Assembly (NCBI GenBank): GCA_040384465.1
Contig: JAZKJF010000003.1
Location: forward strand, 124,001 to 188,000
DNA from: UBA5078 sp040384465
GTDB taxonomy: Bacteria; Pseudomonadota; Gammaproteobacteria; Pseudomonadales; Pseudohongiellaceae
Direction of reading: 5' to 3'
DNA: 64,000 nucleotides
Numbering within the stretch: position 1 is the first letter of the stretch; each line of letters begins with the position of its first letter. Below are positions 1-8,306 of this stretch, piece by piece. The notes below the pieces were generated by a model. That model saw nothing but the letters and a program-made list of their open reading frames with translations. It was not told the DNA's origin and searched no databases. A program made the position numbers and the translations under genes.

Positions 1-861
1 GAAGGCTGGCGGGAAAATGAGGACGGTACTTTCAGTTTCATTTTCGGATACATGAATGAAAACTGGGAAGAAGAACTAAACATCCCTGTCGGCGAAAACA
101 ACCATTTCTCCCCAGGTGATCCGGAAAGAGGTCAGCCCACACACTTTCTGCCACGAAGAAATCGTTTCACTTTTGAAGTAGTCGTGCCTTCCGACTGGGG
201 CGACAAGGAATTGGTGTGGACCTTGACCTCTCCCAACGGAATCGTCCGACAGGCCTATGCATCGCTGGCCCGCGATTACGTAGTGGATAATGTGGTGATC
301 GCTTCGGAAACGGGCTCACTTGGCCCAGGAACCAGCAGCCCGGAGTCTCGCTCCAATACTCCTCCTGAAGTCTCAATCATTGGCGATCCCATCAGAACCG
401 TCCAAGTCGGACAACCTCTGCGAATAAGCACGGAAGTCCATGATGATGGGTTACCGCGAACCGTCAATATCATGGAGCAAGCCCGACGTTTTGCCCGAGC
501 CACCGGAGCTGGTGCAGCTGCGGCGTTTATTACTCCCGACGCAGTCAACAAAATGCGCATGATGAGCCCCCCTCAAAAAATCACTGTAGGCAAAATCAAT
601 GGTCTCTATCTTTCGTGGAATGTGTACCGTGGTGACGGCGCCGTCCAGTTCAATCCCCCTCAGTCCAAGGTATGGGAGGATACGCGGGCCGGATCGAACT
701 CTCCTTGGGGAGGCCTCTGGACTCCTCCTGCGATTCCTGAAAACGGAGTGTACGAGGTGGAAGTGACTTTTCAGGAGCCCGGGCGCTATGTGTTGTGGGC
801 CAGGGCTGATGATGGTGGGTTATTTCACGATCAATACATTGAGGTCAACGTGACTCCATAG
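1..861 (+). CDS. C-terminal part of an uncharacterised protein (5' end outside window)
   Basis: The reading frame is open from the first base, so the ATG at 52 is probably internal and this is the last 286 codons of a longer protein. The visible part has a region rich in Trp, Asp and Glu, then a Pro/Ser-rich linker (about codons 110-125), then a segment with beta-sandwich character around the motifs NTPPEV and LRISTEVHDDG. It ends in a strand-rich stretch (RYVLWARADDGG). Alternating hydrophobic and polar residues suggest an extracytoplasmic beta domain. I do not recognise the family. It converges on the DUF5916 gene with a 74-bp gap. Confidence 0.75.
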   Translation, partial: EGWRENEDGTFSFIFGYMNENWEEELNIPVGENNHFSPGDPERGQPTHFLPRRNRFTFEVVVPSDWGDKELVWTLTSPNGIVRQAYASLARDYVVDNVVIASETGSLGPGTSSPESRSNTPPEVSIIGDPIRTVQVGQPLRISTEVHDDGLPRTVNIMEQARRFARATGAGAAAAFITPDAVNKMRMMSPPQKITVGKINGLYLSWNVYRGDGAVQFNPPQSKVWEDTRAGSNSPWGGLWTPPAIPENGVYEVEVTFQEPGRYVLWARADDGGLFHDQYIEVNVTP

Positions 862-875
862 GCAAAGACGTGTTG

Positions 876-913
876 GATATCTGGAAATGCATTCTCCTGC
901 AAATCCAGATACC
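876..913. terminator. Hairpin between convergent genes
   Basis: Inverted repeat TATCTGGA (878-885) / TCCAGATA (904-911) with an 18-nt loop, sitting between two convergent stop codons. There is no clear T run on either side, so function as a bidirectional terminator is inferred from position only. Confidence 0.3.
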
Positions 914-935
914 CAAGGATGGGAACCTTCAGGTG

Positions 936-3329
936 CTAAGAGCCGAATCGATAGCGAAGCTTGATGGCAAGGGTGTCCACAATCCTGTCAGTCCACGCAT
1001 CCATCAGTAACTCCGGATACTCCTCAAAAGTGCTGTCCATCAGGTTTCCACCCCGAGTGTAGACAACGTACAAGTCCGATAGTGGGGCCAGTTCCCATCG
1101 GTAGCGAATCTGAAAAGTCATGCGACTGACGAGGAAGTCATCGGAGACATTGTCCGGATTAGGAACTTGCTGAAGATCATCCAGCTTGGCCGTGTTGACA
1201 CGATAGAACCGGTCTTCATAGGCCTTCAATCCTGTCCATTGAGCACTGAACCGCAGTTGCTGCTTGGCTGTAATGAAGTAGTCCAGTTCCAGTTCGGGAG
1301 ACCACTGCGTCGCTTCAAAGCTGGTGTATCTGCCACCTCCCCGATGTACCAGCAGCCCTTCCTTCACGCCATACTTCACACTGAGAGCTAACGAGAAGTT
1401 ATCGGTGGGGCGCAGATTCAGTGCCGCAGTCGTTTCGAGATCTTTCTTTCCTAGGTCACTCTGATTGCCATCAACGGTGAGGCCGTAGGCAATCAATGAT
1501 GCCTGATCACTGCGCCAGTCCATTATCACATTCCAGCGCTCCGGCACTCTGAAAGTGCCAGTCCCTCTGCCCAGCCGATCATCTACACGCGGATTGAAGT
1601 ACCTGACATCCACGCGAAGGTACGAGTTGTCTTCAAAGGTATAGTTGCGATTCGCGAGCAGGCCCAAGCGGACAGGAAGCCCCTGTGTATTCCACTGATT
1701 CACTATCTGATAACCGGTAGTCAGGGACCTCAGACCGGGGAGGTTGGAAACTGTCTTGCTGTAGTCATAGTCGAGCTGAATATGATCGTTCCTGCTGAGA
1801 AAACCCAGATCGTTCAAATCCAGTGTGTCATCCATGTAGGTCGAACGGATTCTGTGCTGAATGCCTCTGGCTGGCTGATAGAGCGCGTCCGCAAATCCAC
1901 CGGCTCCGGTCACTCCATCGACATCGCTGTACATGAGTTGACCATCGACGGTCCACCGGGCATCGGCCGAAAAATAATGCAGGTCCACACCGTTCACCAT
2001 GGCGTCACGATCTGCGTAAGAGGTGTTGGTTCCCATCCAGCCTATGGAGCGTCTGCCACTTTCCGACGCCCCCTCATACAGCAGCCGCGCTGCAGCGAAA
2101 TCCCGACCTGACGCTTTCAGCTTCACTGCGCTGCCATCCGTGCGATAGCCTCTGATGTGACTGTCATCCTCTGCGGCGAGAAGCGCACCGTACCTCACAT
2201 TGCCACTCTGCCCGGTAAACTTGGTGGCGCCGAGAAGATCCGTTGGTTGACTCAGCGCCGTGGGCTCAACGGCAATACCCGGAGCAACCGTGTACTGAGC
2301 AGCACGACCTATACGTCGCGTATTGAGAAGTGTCGTCGGCGCTCGCGGCCCCGTTTCACTTCTGGGCGTCGTGTTGAATATGTCCTGCCCTTCCAGAAAA
2401 AACGGCCGCTTTTCCGGATAGAAGGTTTCGAAGGCAGTGAGATTGACCACGACACTGTCTGATTCAACGTTGCCGAAGTCCGGATTGAGCGTGGCGGACA
2501 ATTGAGTATTGGAAGAAGGACGCCAGAAAATTTCTGTCCCTGTTCGATACTTGACGTCATTGGTGAGGTTATCAATCGTTGTCGAGACGTAGGGATAATA
2601 GGTCAACTGGGTAGTGCTGGAGCTGATATCCCGCAGGGTAAAGTGCTGAAATCCAGACAAGAAACCATTGCCGGTTTCCGGTAGCGCTGGCCACGACCAG
2701 ATCTCACCCAACCCGGCAACTTCTCTCTCCAGATAGATGCCAATGGTTCTAACCTCCTCTTGCTGAGGCAATGCCATCATGGACCACGGGATGAAAAATT
2801 CGGCCGTCCAGCCTTCTTCTGTCACTTGTGTGCGCGCATTCCACGACCCGTCCCATTCCCTGTTCAAGAGTCTCTCTGGAAGTACTGTGGCATCACTCAT
2901 GCTGTCGCCCAGGTTTATCCGCATCGAGTAGCCATACAATCCTGAGCCGGAGGCATCAATGACGACCCGAAATCCGTCTCTTTGAATATCACGATCACGC
3001 GACGACATTCGCGGCAGCAATGTTGAAGGGGCCTGAAAATTGACGACTCCCACATAGATCCCCTGAGCCGTGTAAAACAAGCGCGTTTCCGTTCGCTCCG
3101 AACTGTTCGCCAACGTGTCAGGCTGTATCACTCGCATGTCGTCTATGACAGGAATGTTTCCCCATACGGACTCATCAAGCGCACCGTCCAGGTCAATCAC
3201 CAGATCCTCTGCTGTCACTCTGGTCAGCTCGCGCGCAGGCGCTTGTGCATAAGCCAATGGGCTGATCAGGGTTAAAGCAGGTAACGCCACGATGCCCGCT
3301 GCAATCGTTAGATTTAGAAATACTTTCAC
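936..3329 (-). CDS. CBM9-like/DUF5916 outer-membrane-type protein
   Basis: 797 aa with a Sec signal peptide (hydrophobic 1-25, cleavage near AYA-QA). Residues about 40-210 look like the carbohydrate-binding family 9-like domain (motif LDGALDESVW near 49, then RDIQRDGFRVVIDASG). The rest matches the DUF5916 family: many amphipathic beta strands, the FYPEKRPFFLEGQDIF motif, and a C-terminus rich in Tyr/Arg strands ending RYRFGS. Known family members are predicted outer-membrane or surface beta-barrel proteins often linked to polymer or peptide use; the ligand is unknown. Length is normal. It stands alone, 382 bp downstream of the aminopeptidase gene. Confidence 0.8.
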   Translation of the reverse strand: MKVFLNLTIAAGIVALPALTLISPLAYAQAPARELTRVTAEDLVIDLDGALDESVWGNIPVIDDMRVIQPDTLANSSERTETRLFYTAQGIYVGVVNFQAPSTLLPRMSSRDRDIQRDGFRVVIDASGSGLYGYSMRINLGDSMSDATVLPERLLNREWDGSWNARTQVTEEGWTAEFFIPWSMMALPQQEEVRTIGIYLEREVAGLGEIWSWPALPETGNGFLSGFQHFTLRDISSSTTQLTYYPYVSTTIDNLTNDVKYRTGTEIFWRPSSNTQLSATLNPDFGNVESDSVVVNLTAFETFYPEKRPFFLEGQDIFNTTPRSETGPRAPTTLLNTRRIGRAAQYTVAPGIAVEPTALSQPTDLLGATKFTGQSGNVRYGALLAAEDDSHIRGYRTDGSAVKLKASGRDFAAARLLYEGASESGRRSIGWMGTNTSYADRDAMVNGVDLHYFSADARWTVDGQLMYSDVDGVTGAGGFADALYQPARGIQHRIRSTYMDDTLDLNDLGFLSRNDHIQLDYDYSKTVSNLPGLRSLTTGYQIVNQWNTQGLPVRLGLLANRNYTFEDNSYLRVDVRYFNPRVDDRLGRGTGTFRVPERWNVIMDWRSDQASLIAYGLTVDGNQSDLGKKDLETTAALNLRPTDNFSLALSVKYGVKEGLLVHRGGGRYTSFEATQWSPELELDYFITAKQQLRFSAQWTGLKAYEDRFYRVNTAKLDDLQQVPNPDNVSDDFLVSRMTFQIRYRWELAPLSDLYVVYTRGGNLMDSTFEEYPELLMDAWTDRIVDTLAIKLRYRFGS

Positions 3330-3711
3330 GTGCTACTCCGATAACTGTTAATCGAAATCAAACACGAGAAGTGAATTGCTCGCTGTCATCATCCTCAGGA
3401 CTGATCCTGAAAAATGCGTTGAGCAACTCCATATACTGACTTGAAGGCTGAATTGAACGGAGGTAGGGAAAGCCCACAGAGGAAAGTCTTCTCGCAATGA
3501 TTTCTGGTTAGTGCGCAGGTCTCACCTGCTCCTCACCGCGTAAACAAACCCTTTGATAGGTTTGTTCACGCAGACGGCAAGGAGAGTACTTTCAATCACT
3601 TCTGTAAGGCTTTCGGATTTCTGCATATCGTCTGTGAATTATTGCTGTTTTCAATTCAGTGAATAATCAATAAGACGAGACGTCATTAAGTGGGAAGGCG
3701 GGCTACCGCAG
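3330..3711. other. Intergenic region, 382 bp
   Basis: This gap lies upstream of the DUF5916 gene and downstream of the aminopeptidase gene (both minus strand), so it should hold the DUF5916 promoter. I see no convincing ORF. The only clear structure is the 34-bp palindrome at 3538-3571, listed separately. Confidence 0.5.
3538..3571. promoter_or_regulatory. 34-bp imperfect palindrome upstream of the DUF5916 gene
   Basis: GCGTAAACAAACC (3538-3550) and GGTTTGTTCACGC (3559-3571) form 13-nt arms with one mismatch around an 8-nt spacer, about 210 bp upstream of the DUF5916 start. No T run follows on either strand, so an operator or RNA hairpin is as likely as a terminator of the upstream aminopeptidase operon. 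Confidence 0.35.
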
Positions 3712-4812
3712 TTATAAGAGACGCTCCAGCTCCTGTCGCCTCTCCCCCGCTGGCAACTCCGCCAGCGCCGCGACCCGTACATAAAACCGCTCCAGATCGC
3801 CGCCGACCTCCTCCAGCAAGGCAGCAAACGCGGGCACCAGATCGTTGTAAGACGCCACGGTAGCAAGCTGCGCATTGTTGAGCGGCCCCGCGAACCAGCG
3901 GTCATAACCTGCATAGCCCCACTGCTCGCGCAGCACCGCGTACTCGTCGCGCAGCTCTTGTTGAATCGCCTCTTTGCGGGCGCGCATCTGCGATGGGTCC
4001 AGCGGTTCCGCATAGAGCGCAGTCAACCGATCACGATAGCCGGTCACCAGCGCCACAAACTGCTCCTGAATGGCGTCTTCCGTTGTAATCTGCTGCGCAA
4101 CACTCACTTGCGAAGCGGCCTGCGGACTGGTCTGTGGATTCACCAGCAACCAGCGCCGCATGCCCTCCTGCTCGACAAAGGTCGCGAAGCTTTCATTGAA
4201 AGTGGTGTCTCCCGGCAGGTAGACGCGCCGGTGCGCAAGCTCATGGAACAACAGCGCGGCCAACCCGTGTTCGGAGCGGCGCAGCACGCTGCTGGTGAGT
4301 GGATCGGCAAACCAGCCGAGGGTAGAGTAGGCATCCACGCCCCCGCTGTAGACATCGAAACCATCCTCGGTGAGACGGGCAGCGGCACGCTGGGCCGCCG
4401 TCTCGGTGAAGTAACCTCGATAGGAAACACAGCCCGCGATGGGGTAGCACCAGTTCACGGGTGAGGTGGAAAATTCGGGAGCAGCAAACACATTCCAGAG
4501 TACAAAAGGACGTTCGAGTTCGACATAGGAGAGATAGCTGTCACCGGCTTCCAGCAGGAGAGTCTCCTCCGCAAAAGCCCGGGCATCGAGCACCAGTTGT
4601 AGCTTGCGCCGTTCGGCTTCGGGGATGGAGGGTTGTGACAGACGGTCAGTGATGGACTCGCGTGCGAGCAGCAGCGACATCTGGCCCTGCGCCGCCTGAC
4701 CGTAGTAGGCGATGCTTTCGCAGCCACTGATCAGACCGAGCACCAGAAGACTGAAACCAAACGTCAGGAGAGGGCGGCGGACGGACTGCATCAATTGCAT
4801 GGGCTCCATCAT
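3712..4812 (-). CDS. Putative lipoprotein aminopeptidase (COG4324 / PF10023)
   Basis: Predicted membrane-anchored zinc aminopeptidase. The N-terminus is a lipoprotein signal ending in the lipobox LISGC, so the mature protein should be lipid-anchored facing the periplasm. The metalloprotease motif HELAH is followed after about 15 residues by NESFATFVE, giving the third ligand of a gluzincin-type site. An open frame extends upstream to 4986 but runs into the cyclase gene and lacks a signal, so a start at 4812 is chosen. ATG at 4800, with GGAG just upstream, is a close alternative. It begins 13 bp after the cyclase stop, so it is the third gene of an operon with the NHL protein and cyclase. Confidence 0.8.
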   Translation of the reverse strand: MMEPMQLMQSVRRPLLTFGFSLLVLGLISGCESIAYYGQAAQGQMSLLLARESITDRLSQPSIPEAERRKLQLVLDARAFAEETLLLEAGDSYLSYVELERPFVLWNVFAAPEFSTSPVNWCYPIAGCVSYRGYFTETAAQRAAARLTEDGFDVYSGGVDAYSTLGWFADPLTSSVLRRSEHGLAALLFHELAHRRVYLPGDTTFNESFATFVEQEGMRRWLLVNPQTSPQAASQVSVAQQITTEDAIQEQFVALVTGYRDRLTALYAEPLDPSQMRARKEAIQQELRDEYAVLREQWGYAGYDRWFAGPLNNAQLATVASYNDLVPAFAALLEEVGGDLERFYVRVAALAELPAGERRQELERLL

Positions 4813-4825
4813 CACGCCGACCCAC

Positions 4826-5614
4826 TCACTGGCGAGGCACCAGCTCGATCTCGAAAATGTTGCCCCACAGTTTGCCCGTGACGAAGAGTCGCCCGCTGCC
4901 TGTTTCTGTGCCGGACTCTGCATTGGGAACCCACGCGATGCCATTGAGCACAGCCCCATCGCCACCGGTGCGGGTCTGGTCGACAAGGCCAGTCAAATCG
5001 ACGACACCGGTGACAGCCCCGCTCTGCGGATCGATGCGCACGATTTCACTGGTCTGCCAGACATTGGCCCAGACCTCACCGTTGATGTACTCAAGTTCGT
5101 TCAGGGAATTGACTGGGCGACCGTCGATCTGCACGTCCACCTTGCGCAGCACCTGAAAAGTCTCCGGGTCGATGAATTGGAGCGAAGCACTGCCATCGCT
5201 GAGAATCAGCTGGCTGCCATCAAAGGTCAGCCCCCAACCTTCCGTCGGATGGTAGTGCGACGTGATGGTGTCGAAGGTGGCGAGATCGTAGACAAAGACG
5301 AGATTGGATTGCCAGGTGAGCTGATAAATGCGCTCGCCAACGATGCTGATGCCCTCACCGAAATACTCCCGTGCGAGCCGCTTGCTCTTGAGCACTTTGC
5401 CATCGGCGAGGTTGATCTGGCTGAGCGAGGAGCGGCCTTCCAAGCCAGTCCCTTCATAGAGATAGCCGTCGTGAATCTGCAAACCCTGCGTGAAGGAGCT
5501 GATGTTATGCGGATAGGTTTCGACGACCTTGTAGTCGTAGACGGGAACAGCGGCCTGCGCTTGCGTGGTACACAGCAACATCACACCAAAACCTGCCGTT
5601 CTCAAAATTTTCAT
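4826..5614 (-). CDS. Glutaminyl-peptide cyclotransferase (plant/bacterial-type, PF05096)
   Basis: Converts N-terminal glutamine of peptides or proteins to pyroglutamate. 262 aa with a signal peptide (1-21, QAQA) so it acts in the periplasm. The mature part is the five-bladed propeller of the plant-type glutaminyl cyclase family: the blade motifs FTQGLQIHDGYLYEGTG, GWGLTFDG and LNELEYINGEVWANVW are characteristic. Length is typical. It lies 32 bp after the NHL gene and 13 bp before the aminopeptidase, so the three are probably cotranscribed. Physiological substrates in bacteria of this type are not known to me. Confidence 0.88.
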   Translation of the reverse strand: MKILRTAGFGVMLLCTTQAQAAVPVYDYKVVETYPHNISSFTQGLQIHDGYLYEGTGLEGRSSLSQINLADGKVLKSKRLAREYFGEGISIVGERIYQLTWQSNLVFVYDLATFDTITSHYHPTEGWGLTFDGSQLILSDGSASLQFIDPETFQVLRKVDVQIDGRPVNSLNELEYINGEVWANVWQTSEIVRIDPQSGAVTGVVDLTGLVDQTRTGGDGAVLNGIAWVPNAESGTETGSGRLFVTGKLWGNIFEIELVPRQ

Positions 5615-5646
5615 AACACCTGCTTTCCTGTTCCTGAATCGCGCAA

Positions 5647-6687
5647 TCAGGGCCTGACGCGAATGTATTTGACCAGACGCTCACGTCCGACTTCGCCAGA
5701 GTATATGTTGCCCTCCAGATCCACACCAAGGAATTCCACACCGGTGCCCACCGCCACTTCGCGGTCGGGAATGAACGCCGTCACCCAGCCAGAGGATGCC
5801 GGAGTGATACGAATGCCGCGCTCCCAGCCGGGGTTCCAGTTCTCGTCAGACATGCCGTCTCCGGCATAGAGAATGTCGTTGTGATCCACGAACACGGTGC
5901 TGGGTCTGCCCAGTTGGGTCCAGACTTTCAGCAGCTTGCCATCCTGATCGAAGATCTGGGTGCGGTTGTTGCCGCGATCCGCCACGATGATGCGGCCCTG
6001 CTTGTCGATGGTGATGCCGTGCGGATCGTTGAAACGGCCCGGATCGCCACTGCGGGATTCCGGCCCGCCGCCTATCTGCAGCAGAAAGGTGCCGTCGGGG
6101 GCGAACTTGACGACGCGGTTGTTGCCGCCGCGATGGCCGTCCGCAATCCAGATGTCACCGGTCGGCGTCACCACCACATCCGCCGGACCATTGAAGTGAC
6201 TCTCGTCGGCGCCCGCCACCCCGGCCTCGCCAAGCGTCATCACGACTTCCCCGGCTTGATTCAGTTTGAAGACCTGATGGCCGAGGCCGCGCTTCGTCCC
6301 CTCGACCAGCCGTTCATCGCCCACCGGCGCGCCCTCGGTGACCCACAGGAAGCCCTCGTGATCCAGAAAGAAACCGTGCGGCCACGAGAACAGCCCCGCG
6401 CCGAAACTGTCGACGACATTGCCGTCGAGATCGAATTTCAGAATGGGGTCCACTTCGGGGTGCAGAGCACAATGATTCTCACCACAGCGAGACAACACCC
6501 AGATGTGCTGGCGATCCGGGTCAGGGAAGACACCACTGGGCACGCCGATCTTTTGTCCCTCGGGCATCTTCACCCAGTCGTATTGGGCGTGATAGGGATT
6601 GTCGGCGACGTTCTGGGCGTGCAGCATTGCCGAAGACAGCATGACGAGCGTGAAGGCGATGCGGCGGAGAATCCTGACGTAAGACAT
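5647..6687 (-). CDS. Secreted NHL-repeat propeller, PAL-like
   Basis: 346 aa with signal peptide (about 1-24, LHA-QN). At least four NHL repeats are visible: WPHGFFLDHEGFLWVTEG, GPADVVVTPTGDIWIADG, DPHGITIDKQGRIIVADRG and VEFLGVDLEGNIYSGEV. The order and wording of these blades resemble the lyase half (PAL) of peptidylglycine amidating enzyme, including two PHG motifs that in PAL carry zinc-binding His. The position of the third PAL histidine appears as PST, so full lyase activity is doubtful. First gene of an operon with glutaminyl cyclase and aminopeptidase. A paralogue ends at the right edge of the window. Confidence 0.75.
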   Translation of the reverse strand: MSYVRILRRIAFTLVMLSSAMLHAQNVADNPYHAQYDWVKMPEGQKIGVPSGVFPDPDRQHIWVLSRCGENHCALHPEVDPILKFDLDGNVVDSFGAGLFSWPHGFFLDHEGFLWVTEGAPVGDERLVEGTKRGLGHQVFKLNQAGEVVMTLGEAGVAGADESHFNGPADVVVTPTGDIWIADGHRGGNNRVVKFAPDGTFLLQIGGGPESRSGDPGRFNDPHGITIDKQGRIIVADRGNNRTQIFDQDGKLLKVWTQLGRPSTVFVDHNDILYAGDGMSDENWNPGWERGIRITPASSGWVTAFIPDREVAVGTGVEFLGVDLEGNIYSGEVGRERLVKYIRVRP

Positions 6688-6720
6688 GTCCTGCTCCTGA
6701 TGTTATTTTTCTTGCAAGGT

Positions 6721-6750
6721 TTGTCTGCTGTTGAGGCTGTCCGCTACACT
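6721..6750 (+). promoter_or_regulatory. Candidate sigma-70 promoter for the HIT gene
   Basis: TTGTCT (6721-6726) and TACACT (6745-6750) are 18 bp apart and lie 35 bp upstream of the HIT start, in the divergent gap with the NHL operon. Confidence 0.35.
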
Positions 6751-6784
6751 CAGCGGCCTGTCCATCCTAAGAGAACCCGTGAAA

Positions 6785-7132
6785 ATGGCAAGCAATTGTC
6801 TGTTCTGCAAGATCGCCGCCGGCGAGATCCCCTCCACCCGCGTCTATAGCGACGACGAGCTTTACGCATTCCGCGACATTAATCCGAGTGCGCCGCAACA
6901 CATTCTAGTGATTCCGCGCAAACACATCCTCAGTGTGGCCGCACTGGAAGAAGACGACGGCGCGCTGATGGGCAGACTGATGCTGCGTGCACGCAAGATT
7001 GCCGAACAGGAAGGTTTTGCCGAGGATGGTTTTCGCTGCGTGTTCAACACGGGCGTCGATGGCGGGCAGTCAGTTCACCACATCCATCTGCACATTCTGG
7101 CCGGGCGGCAGCTGAGCTGGCCGCCGGGATGA
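6785..7132 (+). CDS. hinT: HIT family purine nucleoside phosphoramidase (HinT-like)
   Basis: 115 aa. Small dimeric histidine-triad hydrolase acting on adenosine phosphoramidates, for example aminoacyl-AMP adducts. Motifs: CLFCKIAAGEIPS at the N-terminus (Cys pair typical of HinT), FRDINPSAPQHILVIPRKH, and the catalytic HxHxH triad HHIHLHIL near residue 100. The start at 6785 gives the usual N-terminus MASNCLFC; the longer frame from 6731 has no homology. Divergent from the NHL operon, convergent with mtnA, with a large inverted repeat in between. Confidence 0.93.
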   Translation: MASNCLFCKIAAGEIPSTRVYSDDELYAFRDINPSAPQHILVIPRKHILSVAALEEDDGALMGRLMLRARKIAEQEGFAEDGFRCVFNTGVDGGQSVHHIHLHILAGRQLSWPPG

Positions 7133-7145
7133 GATTTCTTTGCCC

Positions 7146-7215
7146 GTAGGAGCCTGCCCTGCAGGCGACCGAATTAGTGCCAGTTCCAAAAGTCGCCTGC
7201 AGGGCAGGCTCCTAC
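7146..7215. repeat. Dispersed long inverted repeat, copy 1 (probable bidirectional terminator)
   Basis: Perfect 24-bp arms: left 7146-7169 beginning GTAGGAGCCTGCCC, right 7192-7215 its exact reverse complement, loop 22 nt. A second copy with the same left arm lies at 26595-26660. It sits between the convergent hinT and mtnA genes, where REP/BIME-like elements and bidirectional terminators are usual. Confidence 0.85.
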
Positions 7216-7217
7216 AG

Positions 7218-8306
7218 TCAGCGCAAGGATTGGAGGCTCTCGCGAGTCGGGGAAAACACGCCTTTCTCGGTAATCAACGCCGTCACCAGCCGTGCAGGGG
7301 TCACGTCAAAACCGAAGTTGTTGATGGCACTGTGACTGGTCATCACCTGCACGCGGCTTAGCTGCCCCGCCTCATCCAGCCCCTGCATGTGCGACACCTC
7401 GCTGGCGTGGCGCTGCTCGATGGGAATCTCACGCACGCCATCGCTCAGGCTGAAATCGATCGTCGACACCGGCAGCGCCACATAGAACGGCACGCCGTTG
7501 TCGAAGGCTGCCAGCGCCTTTAGGTAGGTGCCGATCTTGTTGCAGACATCCCCCGTCGCCGTTGTCCTGTCACTTCCCACCAGACAAAGATCGACCTCAC
7601 CGTGCTGCATCAAGTGACCGCCTGCATTGTCGACGATCACCGTGTGCGGAATCCCCTGTTGCTGCAGCTCCCAGGCTGTGAGGAACGCGCCTTGATTACG
7701 CGGACGCGTCTCGTCCACCCACACATGCACAGGGATGCCCTTGAAGTGCGCCTTGTAAATCGGCGCCAGCGCCGTACCCCAGTCGACCGTTGCCAGCCAA
7801 CCGGCGTTGCAGTGAGTCAGCACGTTCAGGCATTCGGCAGCCGGATTGCGGCGGCGCTTCTCTACCCATGCCTGCTCCAGCAGTGGCAATCCGTAGTCGC
7901 CGATAGCGCTGCAGGCGGCGGCGTCTTCGTCGGCCAGCAACTGCGCAAGGCTCAGTGCGGCAGCGGGACGCTGCTCGGCCGGAAGCGCAAGCAACCCGGC
8001 CTGCACTCGCTCCAGTGCCCAGCGCAGATTGACCGCGGTGGGGCGTGTCTTCAGCAGGCGCGCGCAGATGCCAACCAGATCGGTGTTTCCTTCGCGCAGA
8101 GCCAGATAAACACCGAAAGCCGCCGTGACGCCGATCAACGGCGCCCCGCGCACCTGCATGCTGATGATGGCGTGGCAGGCTGCATCCAGCGTGCGCAGAC
8201 TGAGGATGTTGAAATGATGCGGTAGCAGAGTCTGATCGATGATCCTGACGCAGTGCTGCGCCTCATCGAACCAGATCGTGCGCTGGGGCTGTCCGTTGAC
8301 CTGCAT
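7218..8306 (-). CDS. mtnA: S-methyl-5-thioribose-1-phosphate isomerase
   Basis: 362 aa. Isomerises 5-methylthioribose-1-phosphate to 5-methylthioribulose-1-phosphate in recycling of methylthioadenosine left from polyamine synthesis. Family hallmarks: RGAPLIGVTAAFG (about 53-65), NLRWALERV, THCNAGWLAT with the catalytic Cys166, and VGSDRTTATGDVCNKIGTY with the catalytic Asp246. Length is normal for bacterial MtnA. Its ATG shares one base with the stop of the upstream aldolase-dehydrogenase (TGATG), so translation is coupled. None of mtnB, C, D, K or P is in the window. Confidence 0.92.
   Translation of the reverse strand: MQVNGQPQRTIWFDEAQHCVRIIDQTLLPHHFNILSLRTLDAACHAIISMQVRGAPLIGVTAAFGVYLALREGNTDLVGICARLLKTRPTAVNLRWALERVQAGLLALPAEQRPAAALSLAQLLADEDAAACSAIGDYGLPLLEQAWVEKRRRNPAAECLNVLTHCNAGWLATVDWGTALAPIYKAHFKGIPVHVWVDETRPRNQGAFLTAWELQQQGIPHTVIVDNAGGHLMQHGEVDLCLVGSDRTTATGDVCNKIGTYLKALAAFDNGVPFYVALPVSTIDFSLSDGVREIPIEQRHASEVSHMQGLDEAGQLSRVQVMTSHSAINNFGFDVTPARLVTALITEKGVFSPTRESLQSLR

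Noticed and set aside
3651..4013. 120-codon minus-strand frame overlapping the aminopeptidase end
   Set aside because: Out-of-frame shadow of the aminopeptidase gene, Arg/Cys/Trp-rich with no conserved motif.
4712..5869. 385-codon plus-strand open frame across the cyclase and propeller genes
   Set aside because: Spans parts of three well-supported minus-strand genes and shows no domain.
7146..7215. CRISPR repeat or small array
   Set aside because: Only one inverted pair, with no regular spacers or cas genes; a dispersed inverted repeat explains it.
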